Below are positions 1 through 9,140 of a stretch of 64,000 bases of DNA, in pieces. The position numbers were made by a program, and so were the translations under genes. The stretch covers positions 1 to 64,000 of the forward strand of contig NZ_JAOWCB010000005.1 of assembly GCF_026420845.1 (NCBI RefSeq), read 5' to 3'. Origin of the DNA: Streptomyces sp. PR69. Lineage in GTDB: Bacteria > Actinomycetota > Actinomycetes > Streptomycetales > Streptomycetaceae. How positions within the stretch are numbered: the stretch's first letter is position 1; every line of letters starts with the position of its first letter. Below the pieces are notes generated by a model, which worked only from the letters and a program-made list of their open reading frames with translations, ran no database searches and had not been told where the DNA came from.

Positions 1-828
1 GCGGGCGCGCCCGTGCCGCCGCCCACCCAGGCGGCCGCGCCCGCCACCCCGCCGCCCGGCTTCGGCCCGCCGCCCCAGGCCGCGTACGGCTATCCGCAGC
101 CCCAGCCGTACCAGCAGACGGGCCCGATGCCCATGCCCGCACCTCCAGCCGCGCCCAAGAAGAAGACCGGCCGCAATGTCACCCTCGCGGTGCTGGCCGT
201 CCTCGTCATCGCCGGATTCGCCGGAGCCGGGTCCTATCTCGCCCTCTCCGGCGGCGACAAGGGGGACAAGACCTCTGCCCAGGGCCAGGGCACGCCGTCC
301 GGCGGGCAGTCCTCCTCCCCGCCGCAGCAGGAGACCGCCGCACCCGGTCCGGCCGCGGACGGCCAGGGCGACCCCGCCGACCCCGCCGACTCCTCCGATC
401 CCGCCGCGCCGCCCGCCGAGCCCGTCGCCGATCCGAAGCCCGCGACGTACGACGGCCTCAACGTCGTCGACGAGTACCACCTCACCCTCGACGACGACCC
501 GATCAAGCCGATCGGCGACAACTCCAACGCCGACGTCGGCTACGACTGGAGCCTCGGCCGGATCGAGGTCGCGAACGCCCGGCTGATCCTGTTGCGCAAC
601 GGCCAGACCGGAGACCTCGACACCTGCCGGAACGAGACGCGGTACGCGACCCGGCTCAAGCTCAACGGACTGTCCAAGGGATCAAGGTTCTGCGTGCTGA
701 CCAACTCCGGCCATGTCGGCGTGGTCACCTACCAGGGGAAGTCCCCCGACTCCGACCCCAGCCGCTACATCACCCTCGATGTGACCGTGTGGCGCAACGC
801 GCTCAACCCGGTGGAACCCACGTCCTGA
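1..828 (+). CDS. Pro-rich single-pass membrane protein (5' truncated)
   Basis: The reading frame is open from base 1, so the true start lies upstream of the window; the first in-frame Met-like codon (13) sits inside a Pro/Ala/Gln-rich tract and is not a convincing start. The visible part has a Pro-rich cytoplasmic segment, a basic KKKTGR stop-transfer patch, one transmembrane helix (about residues 58-78), a Pro/Ala/Asp-rich linker, and an extracytoplasmic domain of about 130 residues with two Cys (DTCRNE and RFCVLT) that could form a disulfide. The architecture is common in actinobacterial surface proteins. I do not recognise the C-terminal domain and assign no function. Confidence 0.75.
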   Translation, partial: AGAPVPPPTQAAAPATPPPGFGPPPQAAYGYPQPQPYQQTGPMPMPAPPAAPKKKTGRNVTLAVLAVLVIAGFAGAGSYLALSGGDKGDKTSAQGQGTPSGGQSSSPPQQETAAPGPAADGQGDPADPADSSDPAAPPAEPVADPKPATYDGLNVVDEYHLTLDDDPIKPIGDNSNADVGYDWSLGRIEVANARLILLRNGQTGDLDTCRNETRYATRLKLNGLSKGSRFCVLTNSGHVGVVTYQGKSPDSDPSRYITLDVTVWRNALNPVEPTS

Positions 829-958
829 ATTCCGTCCGCGGAGTGGCGCGCACCGCGCCCATGCCGTTAACTGGCCCGCGACCCCCGGTGACCGACCATC
901 ACCCGAGGGTCGCGGGCCGGTGTGTGCCGGGCACGACGATGTGCGAGGGGGAGGGCTG

Positions 959-1279
959 TTGTTGCGGAGCGTGGGGCAGACGCGGTTGGCAGGGAGCGGC
1001 GAGGACTCGAGAGCGACGGAGCTGCGCGCTGCCGTCTCCCGGCTCCGCCGTGAACTGGCAGGTCATCCGGTCGACTTCCCCGACCGGGGCATCGCGGAGG
1101 ACGAACTGGCCGTGCTGGCCGCGATGGTGGCTGGCGGGCAGCCGGAGATCCCGCGCATGCGGCGGTCACTGCTTCTGATCGCGGGTGCGGTGGGGTCGGT
1201 GAGCGCGCTGGGGCCCGCGCTGATGCAGGTGCGCCAGGCGGTCGACCTGTTCGGCGAGGCGCCGCGGGGCCGCGGCTGA
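959..1279 (+). CDS. small conserved actinobacterial protein (DUF5955-like)
   Basis: A protein of about 106 residues with an N-terminal helical region (ELRAAVSRLRRELAGHP) and a hydrophobic C-terminal helix (LLLIAGAVGSVSALGPAL). From memory it resembles the Streptomyces DUF5955 family, whose function is unknown. The start is uncertain: a GGGGGAGGG ribosome site at 947-955 favours TTG 959 or 962, while GTG 920 and 941 are in-frame alternatives. It is convergent with the MMPL gene. Confidence 0.55.
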   Translation: MLRSVGQTRLAGSGEDSRATELRAAVSRLRRELAGHPVDFPDRGIAEDELAVLAAMVAGGQPEIPRMRRSLLLIAGAVGSVSALGPALMQVRQAVDLFGEAPRGRG

Positions 1280-1557
1280 GTCACCGCGGCGGCGCTCGGC
1301 GGCTGACGGCCGCCGCCGGGCGGGCCCGAGCCCACGGCCGGGGCAGCCGGAGTCGTCCGGCGTGCGTTTGGGGTGTCGGGGCAGCCGGAGTCGTCCGGCG
1401 CACGCCCACGGCCGGACGGCCGGAGCCGTTCGGCGCATGGGCCGGCCAGGTCCGGCTCGACGTCGGCCGGCCCGGACTGACGCGTGGTCGGCCGGCCCGG
1501 GCCGGCGCGTGGTCGCCTCGGGGCTTGCGCTGCGCGCTCCGACAGCCCCGGATGCCG
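1280..1557. repeat. GC-rich intergenic region with direct repeats between convergent genes
   Basis: No credible gene. The region carries two exact 23-bp copies (1340-1362 and 1378-1400) whose core is GCCGGAGTCGTCCGGC, itself near-palindromic, plus a degenerate third copy around 1415-1437 and a repeated GCGTGGTCG motif around 1482 and 1508. Lying between a plus-strand and a minus-strand gene, it could fold into hairpins that end transcription from both sides. That role is inferred. Confidence 0.6.
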
Positions 1558-3717
1558 TCAGCCGTGTGCGGAGGCCTCCTCCGGGAGCGGCTCGGGGCGT
1601 TGCACGGGCGCGCCGCCCGCCGTGCCCAGCCGGGGCAGCCGCCGGTCGAGCCAGCGCGGCAGCCACCAGTTCGCGCGGCCCAGCAGCGCCATCGCCGCGG
1701 GTACGGCCACCATCCGCACCACCGTCGCGTCAAGCACGATGGCCGTCGCCAGTCCCAGGCCCATCATCTTCACCAGCGGTGAGGGATGGACGACAAAGCT
1801 GAGGAACACCACCGTCATGATCAGCGCAGCCGAGGTGATCACCCGGCCCGTGCCCGCGATGCCGCGGGCCACCGACTCGGCGTTGTCTCCGGTGGCCTCG
1901 TACTCCTCGCGGACGCGTGAGAGCAGGAACACCTCGTAGTCCATGGACAGGCCGAAGAGCACGGCGAAGAAAATGGCCGGCAGCGGGGACGCGATCGGCA
2001 GCGTCTGCTCCAGTCCGAACAGGCCCTGGAGCCAGCCCCACTGGAAGACGGCCACCACCACCCCGTACGCCCCGCCGATGGACAGCAGATTCATCACGAC
2101 GGCCTTCAGCGGCACCACGACGGAGCGGAAGACCAGGGTCAGCAGCAGAAACGACATGACCAGGATCGCCGCGATGAAGACGGGCAGCGTGTCGGTGAGC
2201 TGCGTCGTCAGATCGACGGTCATCGCGGTCAGGCCCGACACCGCGACATTCGCGGGCGCCAGACCGCGAACCCGTTCGAGGGTGCGGGACGTCTCCGAGT
2301 CCGCGGCGGCTGTGGCCGGCACCGCCGGCAGCACTGCCGTGTCCCCGGCAGGCGACTCCTGCGCCGCCTTCACCTCCGCGATGCCGGGGTCGGCGGCGAT
2401 CCGCTCGGACAGCGCGGGGATGCCCGAGGCGTCCACGCCGGGGCTGTGCAGATCGACGACGATCAGGAGCGGGGAGTTCACGCCGGGGCCGAAGCCCTCC
2501 GCCAGCAGATCGTGGGCGCGGCGGTGCGTCGTGCTCACCGAGTCGTCTCCGGCGTCCGGGAAGCCCGTCTGCATCTTCAGCGCCGGGGCGGCCAGCGCCA
2601 GCAGCGCCACGGCGGCGACGATCAGATACGGCCACGGCCGGCCCGCGACGCGGTGGGCGAACCGCTTCCACGCCGTGGCCTCGGGCTTGCCGGCCCGGCG
2701 GCGGCCCGTCAGCCGCCCGGCGTCCACGCGGTCGCCGAGCAGGGCCAGCAGCGCCGGCAGCAGGGTGAGCGAGGCGGCCACGGCGAACAGGACGACCAGC
2801 GAGGTGCTCAGGCCGATCGAGGTCAGAAAGCCCAGCCCGGTCAAGGCCAGGGCGGCCATCGCCACCACGACCGTGCCTCCGGCGAACACGACGGACGGGC
2901 CGGACGACGCCATGGCCTGCGACAGCGCGACGGCGTTGTCCCGGCCCGCGGCTCGGTTCTCCCGGTAGCGGGCCACGATGATCAGGGCGTAGTCGATGCC
3001 GACGCCGAGCCCGATCATCGCCCCGATCGTCGGCGCCGCGCTGGAGACGTCCATCGCCCCGGCCAGCAGCAGGATGCCGCCCAGCCCGGCGGCCACCGCC
3101 ACCAGCGCCAGCACGACCGGGACCAGCGCGGCCACGACCGTGCCGAAGGCGACCGCAAGCACGGCCAGCGCGGCCAGCAGGCCGGCGGCCTCCGCGCCGG
3201 AGGTCTCCGTCTCGGCGTTGATGAACGCCGCGTCCCCGCCGAGCTCGGCCGTCACCCCCTCCGCCCGTGCCGGTTCCAGCGCGGCCGTGAGGGCGTCGAG
3301 CGGCTCGGGACCGAGCTCCGCCGACGGCGTGTCGAAGGCGATCTCGGCGTATCCGATGCGGCCGTCGGCCGACACCGCGCCCGCGGCGAACGGATCGGCC
3401 ACCGCCGTGACGTGCTCCACACCGGCGATCTCGGCCACCGCGGCGTCGACTGCGGACCGGCTGTCCTCAAGCCGTCCGCCCTCCGGGACGGCGAACACCG
3501 CCTTGGCGCTGCCGCCCGCGGCCTCGGGGAAGCGTTCCTCAAGCAGCCGCATCGCCTTCTCGCTCTGGCTGCCGGGGGCGACGAGATCGTCGCTGAACGC
3601 GCCGCCAACGGTCCCCGCGAGCCCCAGGACGAGGGCCGCGGCCGTCAGCCACGCTCCGATGACGGTCCAGGGTCTGCGGGCGCTGGCGTCGCCGATGCGG
3701 CGGATGAAGCGATGCAC
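1558..3717 (-). CDS. MMPL/RND-family transporter
   Basis: A 719-residue membrane protein of the MMPL branch of the RND superfamily, which exports lipids or hydrophobic compounds using the proton gradient. It has two repeats, each with one transmembrane helix, a large extracytoplasmic loop and a bundle of five helices (12 TM in all). Hallmark motifs are GLGVGIDYALIIVARYREN in the first half and FGLSMDYEVFLLSRVREEY in the second. The frame is open far upstream, but start GTG 3717 is chosen because AAGGAG lies 8 nt before it and the protein then begins MHRFIRRIGDASARRPW, typical for the family. It is divergent from a two-component system that is the natural candidate for its regulator. Confidence 0.93.
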   Translation of the reverse strand: MHRFIRRIGDASARRPWTVIGAWLTAAALVLGLAGTVGGAFSDDLVAPGSQSEKAMRLLEERFPEAAGGSAKAVFAVPEGGRLEDSRSAVDAAVAEIAGVEHVTAVADPFAAGAVSADGRIGYAEIAFDTPSAELGPEPLDALTAALEPARAEGVTAELGGDAAFINAETETSGAEAAGLLAALAVLAVAFGTVVAALVPVVLALVAVAAGLGGILLLAGAMDVSSAAPTIGAMIGLGVGIDYALIIVARYRENRAAGRDNAVALSQAMASSGPSVVFAGGTVVVAMAALALTGLGFLTSIGLSTSLVVLFAVAASLTLLPALLALLGDRVDAGRLTGRRRAGKPEATAWKRFAHRVAGRPWPYLIVAAVALLALAAPALKMQTGFPDAGDDSVSTTHRRAHDLLAEGFGPGVNSPLLIVVDLHSPGVDASGIPALSERIAADPGIAEVKAAQESPAGDTAVLPAVPATAAADSETSRTLERVRGLAPANVAVSGLTAMTVDLTTQLTDTLPVFIAAILVMSFLLLTLVFRSVVVPLKAVVMNLLSIGGAYGVVVAVFQWGWLQGLFGLEQTLPIASPLPAIFFAVLFGLSMDYEVFLLSRVREEYEATGDNAESVARGIAGTGRVITSAALIMTVVFLSFVVHPSPLVKMMGLGLATAIVLDATVVRMVAVPAAMALLGRANWWLPRWLDRRLPRLGTAGGAPVQRPEPLPEEASAHG

Positions 3718-4101
3718 GACGGGTGCTCCTTCGAGGGTGCGGACGAGAAAGCGGATCGAACGGCGGAGGGAACGGCCGAGAAGACGGCCGAGAAGACGGC
3801 CGACAAAGCGGTTCGAACGGCGGACGCCTGCCTGGCGGGCCGCCGCCGCTTGACTCTCCTCGCCTAGGCCCCGCAGGTCGCCCGCCCGCGGACGCAGCCG
3901 TTCACCCCTCTCGCGGCGGACGGCGCATCCCGGTCCGGGCCGCCGTCTCCCCCCGTGCGACGGAGACCCGCATCCGCCTCCGGGCTGATGACCGCCCCGC
4001 GGGGCTTGACCTATCGTGTGCGGATTGCTTCGGCGGCCCGCCCGGGACCACGGAACGTCCTGGCGTGGAGCGACGGTGAGAAGCGGAGCGACGGTGAGAA
4101 G
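3718..4101. repeat. divergent intergenic region with short tandem repeats
   Basis: No gene supported. A 20-bp sequence AAAGCGGATCGAACGGCGGA (3748-3767) recurs with one change at 3805-3824 and brackets three tandem copies of a 12-bp unit ACGGCCGAGAAG (3772-3807, last copy slightly changed). Just before the histidine kinase start, a 17-bp unit GGAGCGACGGTGAGAAG occurs twice with an 18-bp period (4067-4083, 4085-4101). These repeats lie in the promoter/leader interval of both divergent genes and could bind a regulator or simply be replication slippage. Confidence 0.6.
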
Positions 4102-5364
4102 GTGAGCACAACGGCGCTGGACAGCACGGCGTTGGACACCGCGGCGTGGCCGTCCCCGACGCCGCGGGGGACCGCCCCGAGGAGATACAGGGGGCCCTTC
4201 GCCCGCTGGCCCCGTGCCGCGGACGGGGTCCTCGCCGTCACGGTCTTCCTCACCACGCTGCTCGTGACGGAAGGCCCGGGAGACTCCCTGGTCATCCGGT
4301 CCTTCGGCGACCTCCCCCTGATCGCTCCGCTGGTCTTCGCCGCGGCCGCCGCCGCGCTGTACCGGCGCCGGAGCGCTCCGCTGGTCGCTCTCGGTGTGAA
4401 CCTGGCGGGCTGGGTCGCACTGCTCGGAAGCGGTCACGCGGACCTCGGCTGGGGGACCGTCATCGCCCTGTACAGCACGGGCCGGTACGCCGACGACGAC
4501 CGGTGGGCGCATGCCGGCGTGGCCGCGGCCCTCGTCGTGGTCGGCGTCGACGGTCTCTTCGAACCCGTGCCGTGGGCGGAGCAGGCCGTCGCGGGCGTCG
4601 TGGTCCTCTTCGGCGCGTGGTACGTGGGGCGACGGATGCGGCAGCGCGGGGAACGTGCCGCTCGGCTGCTCCAGGAGCAGGCCGCCGAAGCCCGCCGGAT
4701 CGTCGCCGAGGAGCGGACCCGCATCGCACGCGAACTGCACGACGTGGTCGCCCACCGGGTGAGCATGATGACGGTGCAGGCGGGCGCCGCCAAGACCGTG
4801 GCGGCACAGGACCCCGAGAGCGCGCTCAAGGCGATGGCGGCGGTCGAGGAGGTGGGGCGGCAGGCGCTGGACGAGCTGCGCCATCTGCTCGGCGTCCTGC
4901 GGCCGGAGACCGGCCTGGACGCTCTCGGCCCCCAGCCGGGGCTCGCGGACCTCGACCGGCTGGTCGAGCAGATCCGCACGGCGGGCGTGGACGTCTCGCT
5001 GGCGGACGGCGCCCGGGAGGCGCAGACCGCGCTCTCGGGCCTTCCCGCGCGCGTGGACCTGTTCGCCTACCGCATCGTCCAGGAGGCGCTGACCAATGTG
5101 CTCAAGCACGCTGGCCCCGGCGCCCGCGCGGAGGTGCGGCTCGGCGTCGACCGCAAGGCGATCGTCATCGAGGTGCTGGACGACGGGCGCGGCACGGCCG
5201 TCACACAGGGCGCGGGCCCCGTCCAGGGAGACGGCCCGGGCCACGGGTTGGTCGGGATGCGGGAGCGGGCACTGCTGCTGGGCGGCTCCCTGGACGCCCG
5301 CCGACGCCCCGGCGGGGGCTTCCGGATCGTCGCCCGGCTTCCGTCGGGAGGTGAGCCGGCGTGA
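4102..5364 (+). CDS. two-component sensor histidine kinase (NarL/DesK-like)
   Basis: A 420-residue membrane sensor kinase that should autophosphorylate on His and pass phosphate to the adjacent regulator. The N-terminal half holds about four to five transmembrane helices (DGVLAVTVFLTTLLV onward). The HisKA_3 dimerisation motif ARELHDVVAHRVSMM puts the phospho-His near residue 213. The HATPase domain follows with an N-box (EALTNVLKHA) and glycine boxes DDGRGTA and GHGLVGMRERA. Start GTG 4102 is chosen because it follows the basic-poor upstream repeats and gives the usual length; a longer frame from 3955 is open but has no domain. Its stop overlaps the regulator start by 4 nt (GTGA), so the two are translationally coupled. 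Confidence 0.9.
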   Translation: MSTTALDSTALDTAAWPSPTPRGTAPRRYRGPFARWPRAADGVLAVTVFLTTLLVTEGPGDSLVIRSFGDLPLIAPLVFAAAAAALYRRRSAPLVALGVNLAGWVALLGSGHADLGWGTVIALYSTGRYADDDRWAHAGVAAALVVVGVDGLFEPVPWAEQAVAGVVVLFGAWYVGRRMRQRGERAARLLQEQAAEARRIVAEERTRIARELHDVVAHRVSMMTVQAGAAKTVAAQDPESALKAMAAVEEVGRQALDELRHLLGVLRPETGLDALGPQPGLADLDRLVEQIRTAGVDVSLADGAREAQTALSGLPARVDLFAYRIVQEALTNVLKHAGPGARAEVRLGVDRKAIVIEVLDDGRGTAVTQGAGPVQGDGPGHGLVGMRERALLLGGSLDARRRPGGGFRIVARLPSGGEPA

Positions 5365-6038
5365 CCATCAGCGTCGCCGTCGTCGACGACCAGGCACTGG
5401 TCCGCGGAGGCTTTGCGATGATCCTCCGGGTCCATCAGGACATCGAGGTGGTCGCCGAGGCCGGAACCGGCCTCGAAGCCGTCGAGGCGGCACGACGGCA
5501 CCGGCCCGATGTGATCCTCATGGACATCCGGATGCCCGAGATGGACGGGCTGGAAGCCACCTCCCGCATCCTCGCCGAAGCGGACTGGGACGTTCGGGTG
5601 CTGATCCTGACCACGTTCGACCCGGACGAGTATGTCTACCGGGCGCTGCGCGCGGGAGCCAGCGCCTTTGTGCTCAAGGACATCCCTCCCGAGCAACTCG
5701 CCGACGCGGTCCGCACCGTGGCGGACGGCGGAGCCCTGCTGGCGCCGTCCATCACCCGGCGTCTCATTGGCAGGTTCAGCGAGCGCCCCGCCGTCAACGC
5801 GGCCATCGCCGCCCGGCTGGAGAGGCTCACCGAACGGGAGCGCGAAGTGGCGGCCGCTGTCGCGCGCGGGGCCAGCAACTCGGAGATCGCCGGAGACCTC
5901 CGCATCGGCGCGGCGACCGTCAAGTCGCATGTGTCGAGCATCCTGGTGAAGCTGGGGCTGCGCGACCGCACCCAGGTGGTGATCTTCGCCTACGAGAGCG
6001 GCCTCGTCGAGGCGGGCGTCCACGACATCGGCCACTGA
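5361..6038 (+). CDS. LuxR-type response regulator
   Basis: A 225-residue NarL/FixJ-type response regulator. The receiver domain (residues about 3-120) has the acidic pair DDQ, phospho-acceptor Asp near residue 55 in DVILMDIRMPEMDG, the conserved Thr (LILTTFDPDEY) and Lys in FVLKDIPPE. The LuxR helix-turn-helix is at about 152-215 (LTEREREVAAAVARGASNSE, then ATVKSHVSSILVKL). It is coupled to the upstream kinase by a GTGA overlap. The divergent MMPL transporter is the most obvious target. Confidence 0.93.
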   Translation: MTISVAVVDDQALVRGGFAMILRVHQDIEVVAEAGTGLEAVEAARRHRPDVILMDIRMPEMDGLEATSRILAEADWDVRVLILTTFDPDEYVYRALRAGASAFVLKDIPPEQLADAVRTVADGGALLAPSITRRLIGRFSERPAVNAAIAARLERLTEREREVAAAVARGASNSEIAGDLRIGAATVKSHVSSILVKLGLRDRTQVVIFAYESGLVEAGVHDIGH

Positions 6039-6170
6039 TGCCGGCCGCTGGCGCCGGCTGCTGACGTCGGCCGCAGACAGCGGACCGTGCGGCGACCGGC
6101 CTCCAGCCCGTGCGCCCCCGGCGTCCAGCCCGTGCGGCTCCCGGCACTCAGCGCGCCCGGGAGCCGCTCC

Positions 6171-6812
6171 TCAGCGGCGGATCAAGTGGCGGGCCGTCGC
6201 CGCCGCCACCGCCGCCGTGCGGGAGTCGACGCCCAGCTTCGCGTAGATATGCACCAGATGGGACTTGACCGTGGCCTGGCTCAGGAAGAGCCGCTTGCTG
6301 ATCTGCAGATTCGACAGCCCGTCGCCGACCAGCTGAAGCACCTCCAGCTCCCGCTTCGTCAGCGCCGCCGCCGGGGCGCGCATACGGTGCATCAGACGGT
6401 GGGCGACCGCGGGCGCGAGGGCCGAGCCGCCGGACGAGGCCGTGCGGACCGCCGCGGCGAGTTCCTCGGGCGGGGCGTCCTTCAGCAGATACCCCGCCGC
6501 GCCCGCCTCCACCGCGGCCAGGATGTCGGCGTCGGAGTCGTATGTGGTCAGCACGAGGACCCGCGGACCGTCCGGCAGGGCGCTGATCTGCGCCGTCGCC
6601 TCCGAGCCGTGCAGCAGCCCCGCCCCGAACTGAAGGTCCATCAGCACCACGTCGACACCGCCCCCGGCAGACCGCAGTACGGCCTCCTCCGCGGTCGCCG
6701 CCTCCGCGACCACCGCGAAGTCCGGCTCGGTGTCCAGGACGGCCCGCAGCCCCGCCCGTACGACGGGGTGGTCGTCGGCGAGCAGCAGCCGGACCGTCGG
6801 CGGCGCGCTCAT
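6171..6812 (-). CDS. LuxR-type response regulator
   Basis: A 213-residue NarL-type regulator: receiver with acidic pair D13/D14, phospho-acceptor D59 (VVLMDLQFG), Lys in YLLKDAPPEE, and a C-terminal LuxR helix-turn-helix (LTKRELEVLQLVGDGLSNLQ, SQATVKSHLVHIYAKLGVDS). Its ATG overlaps the stop of the kinase gene (ATGA), so both are expressed from one minus-strand transcript. The divergent ABC exporter and the inverted repeat at 8022-8037 are probable targets. Confidence 0.93.
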   Translation of the reverse strand: MSAPPTVRLLLADDHPVVRAGLRAVLDTEPDFAVVAEAATAEEAVLRSAGGGVDVVLMDLQFGAGLLHGSEATAQISALPDGPRVLVLTTYDSDADILAAVEAGAAGYLLKDAPPEELAAAVRTASSGGSALAPAVAHRLMHRMRAPAAALTKRELEVLQLVGDGLSNLQISKRLFLSQATVKSHLVHIYAKLGVDSRTAAVAAATARHLIRR

Positions 6813-7984
6813 ACGGCGGCCGCCCGCGTGGGCAGCGGCAGGGTGAGCGCGACGGCCGTGCCCTCGCCCGGGGCCGACTCCACGCTCAGGGTGCCGCCAA
6901 GCGTCCGCGCCCGGGACCGCATCCCCGGCAGGCCGAAGCCCTCGCCCCCGGCGACCGCCGCGGGGTCAAAGCCGCGGCCGTCGTCGACCACGTCCAGCGA
7001 GACGGAGGCGTCCATGAAGCTGAGGGTGATCTCGGCGCGTCCGGCCTGTGCGTGGCGTACCGCGTTGGCCAGCGCCGACTGGGCCGTGCGGAGCAGGGCT
7101 GCCTCGTAGGCGGTCGGCAGCTCCACCGGTGTGCCGCTCACCGAGAACCGCACGGCGGGCGGCCCCGGCGACTTCGCGCACAGCCGCTCCAGCGCGCCCG
7201 TCAGCGAGCCGTTCGCCAGGTCCGGCGGGGTCAGGGCGCGGACGAAGCGGCGGGCCTCGGCGAGATTGTCCTGCGCGGCCCGCCGTGCCTGCCGGACGTG
7301 CACCGCGGCGGCCGGGCCGTCCCCGGGCAGCGCCCGCTCGGCGGCCCGCAGCAGCAGCTGAATGGACGACAGCCCCTGCGCGAGGGTGTCATGGATCTCC
7401 CGAGCCAGCCGCTCCCGCTCCGCGAGCGTCCCCGCCGCGCGCTCGGCGGTCCGTTCCGCGTCGGCCAACTCGGCGCGCGTCGAGACCAGCTCCTCGATCA
7501 GCTGGCGACGCTGCTCGCTCTCCCGGTAGAGCGCCTGGTAGCCCAGGACGGTCGCGACCGCCACGGCCGCCCCGAGCAGCGGCCCGAGGAAGGCCCCCGG
7601 CGTCACCCGCTGCGCATGCAGCACAAAGCTGCCGATGGCCGAGGCGGCGGTCACGGCCACCGTGGGCAGCCCCCAGCGCACCGGCAGCAGATGCAGCTGG
7701 AGGAAGTACAGCGGGAAGGCCGCCCACAGCGCGTCGGGGGAGAGAGCGAGCAGCACCAGCCACATCGCGCCGAGGGCCGCGAGCCAGAGCCCGGCCGCGC
7801 GCGCCGAGCGGTCCACGGCGGGGGAGCGGACGCCGTACCCGTACACGGCCGCCATCGCCGCCGTGGCGGCAACAACCAGGGGCGTCGCCCCGCGGACGGC
7901 CGTCAGCGCCAGCAGACCCAGCAGCAGGGCGTGCAGACACCAGCGGAGCGCACGCAGTACGGGAGTGAGGGGGCGGGAATCCAT
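6809..7984 (-). CDS. two-component sensor histidine kinase
   Basis: A 391-residue kinase with about six predicted transmembrane helices in the first half, a short coiled-coil linker (LIEELVSTRAELADAERTAE), HisKA_3 motif AREIHDTLAQGLSSIQLLL with the phospho-His near residue 198, and a HATPase domain (DVVDDGRGFDP, GFGLPGMRSRARTLGG). Start ATG 7984 gives a protein that begins directly at the membrane domain; the open frame upstream runs through the divergent promoter and into the antisense of the neighbouring gene. A TACGCT hexamer nine bases before the ATG suggests a very short leader. Confidence 0.92.
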   Translation of the reverse strand: MDSRPLTPVLRALRWCLHALLLGLLALTAVRGATPLVVAATAAMAAVYGYGVRSPAVDRSARAAGLWLAALGAMWLVLLALSPDALWAAFPLYFLQLHLLPVRWGLPTVAVTAASAIGSFVLHAQRVTPGAFLGPLLGAAVAVATVLGYQALYRESEQRRQLIEELVSTRAELADAERTAERAAGTLAERERLAREIHDTLAQGLSSIQLLLRAAERALPGDGPAAAVHVRQARRAAQDNLAEARRFVRALTPPDLANGSLTGALERLCAKSPGPPAVRFSVSGTPVELPTAYEAALLRTAQSALANAVRHAQAGRAEITLSFMDASVSLDVVDDGRGFDPAAVAGGEGFGLPGMRSRARTLGGTLSVESAPGEGTAVALTLPLPTRAAAV

Positions 7985-8021
7985 GGCCCGTCCAGCGTAA
8001 GCGGACCGTCCCCGCACCGGG

Positions 8022-8037
8022 TCAACCAAAAGGTTGA
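8022..8037. promoter_or_regulatory. inverted repeat, candidate response-regulator operator
   Basis: A perfect inverted repeat TCAACC-AAAA-GGTTGA in the 112-bp region between the divergent kinase/regulator operon and the FtsX-type ABC operon. Size and position fit a binding site for the LuxR-type regulator at 6171-6812 controlling both sides. Binding is inferred, not shown. Confidence 0.55.
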
Positions 8038-8096
8038 TACGAGCGTGCACGCAGGCTCGATGCCCGGCGGGCCGGGGTGCGCGCACGCTGGTCGGC

Positions 8097-9140
8097 ATGT
8101 TCGTCGCATGGAGAGATCTGCGGTTCGCCAAGGGGCGATTCGCGCTGATGGGCACGGTCGTCGTGCTGATGACCCTGCTGGTGGGGCTGGTGTCCGGGCT
8201 GACCGAAGGGCTCGCCCGGGAGAACGTCTCCGCCGTGGCCGGTCTGCCCGCCGACCGGCTCGCCTTCGCGGCCCCGCAGGATGGCCGGGCGGTGTCCTTC
8301 GCCGATTCGGCGGTGTCCCGTGAGCAGTGGGAGACCTGGGAGCGGCAGCCGGGCGTGAGCAGCGCGCAGCCGCTGGGCATCCGCACGCTGCGTGCCGCTG
8401 CCGGGGACCGTACGGCGTCGGTGACGGCGTTCGCCGCCGCACCGGACTCCGGGCTCGCGCCGCGGGGCGTGGGCCCCGGCCGCGTCGTCCTCTCCGCGAA
8501 GGCCGCGAAGGAACTGGGCGCGGGAGTCGGCGACACCGTACGCCTGGGGGAGCGGGAGGCCGTGGTCGCGGCAGTGGCGGGCGAGGCCTCGTACAGCCAC
8601 ACCCCGGTCGTGTGGACCCCGCTCGACGGCGACGACGCCACGGTGATCGCCCTGCGGGCCGGGAGCGGCGCGGACCTGGCCGCGGGAGACGAGGCCGCCG
8701 GGACCACGACCCTCTCCGTGGACGACGCGCTGACCGCCATCGGCTCGTACCAGGCCGAGAACGGCTCGCTGCAGCTGATGCGGGGCTTCCTCTTCGTCAT
8801 CTCCGCGCTGGTGACCGGCGCGTTCTTCACCGTGTGGACGATCCAGCGCAGCGGCGACGTCGCCGTGCTCAAGGCGCTCGGCGCGTCCACGCCCTATCTG
8901 CTGCGGGACGCCCTCGGGCAGGCCGTCGCCCTGCTGGCGGGCGGCACCCTCGCGGGCGCCGCACTCGCCGCCGGGGCCGGGGCGCTGATCGGCGGCACGG
9001 ATGTGCCCTTCGTCCTCGACGCGGCGACGGTGCTGCTGCCCGCGGGGGTGCTGATCGCCCTCGGCGCGTGCGGCGCGGCGCTCGCCATCCGGCGGATCAC
9101 CGCCGTCGACCCCCTCACCGCCCTCGGGAGCGCCCGATGA
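8097..9140 (+). CDS. FtsX-like ABC transporter permease
   Basis: A 347-residue permease of the MacB/FtsX type: one N-terminal transmembrane helix (ALMGTVVVLMTLLVGLVSG), an extracytoplasmic domain of about 200 residues, then three C-terminal helices (FLFVISALVTGAFFTVWTI; AVALLAGGTLAGAALAAGAG; VLIALGACGAALAI). Start ATG 8097 was preferred over the frame opening at 8034 because it begins at MFVAWRDLRFAKGR, the usual N-terminus of such permeases. The ATPase start overlaps its stop (ATGA). Together they form an exporter or membrane-stress/antimicrobial-peptide resistance pump of unknown substrate. Confidence 0.88.
   Translation: MFVAWRDLRFAKGRFALMGTVVVLMTLLVGLVSGLTEGLARENVSAVAGLPADRLAFAAPQDGRAVSFADSAVSREQWETWERQPGVSSAQPLGIRTLRAAAGDRTASVTAFAAAPDSGLAPRGVGPGRVVLSAKAAKELGAGVGDTVRLGEREAVVAAVAGEASYSHTPVVWTPLDGDDATVIALRAGSGADLAAGDEAAGTTTLSVDDALTAIGSYQAENGSLQLMRGFLFVISALVTGAFFTVWTIQRSGDVAVLKALGASTPYLLRDALGQAVALLAGGTLAGAALAAGAGALIGGTDVPFVLDAATVLLPAGVLIALGACGAALAIRRITAVDPLTALGSAR

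Noticed and set aside
3718..5244. Long minus-strand extension of the MMPL frame (would make a 1228-residue protein)
   Set aside because: The extension is antisense to the histidine kinase, has no domain, and a good ribosome site precedes GTG 3717, giving a normal-length MMPL protein.
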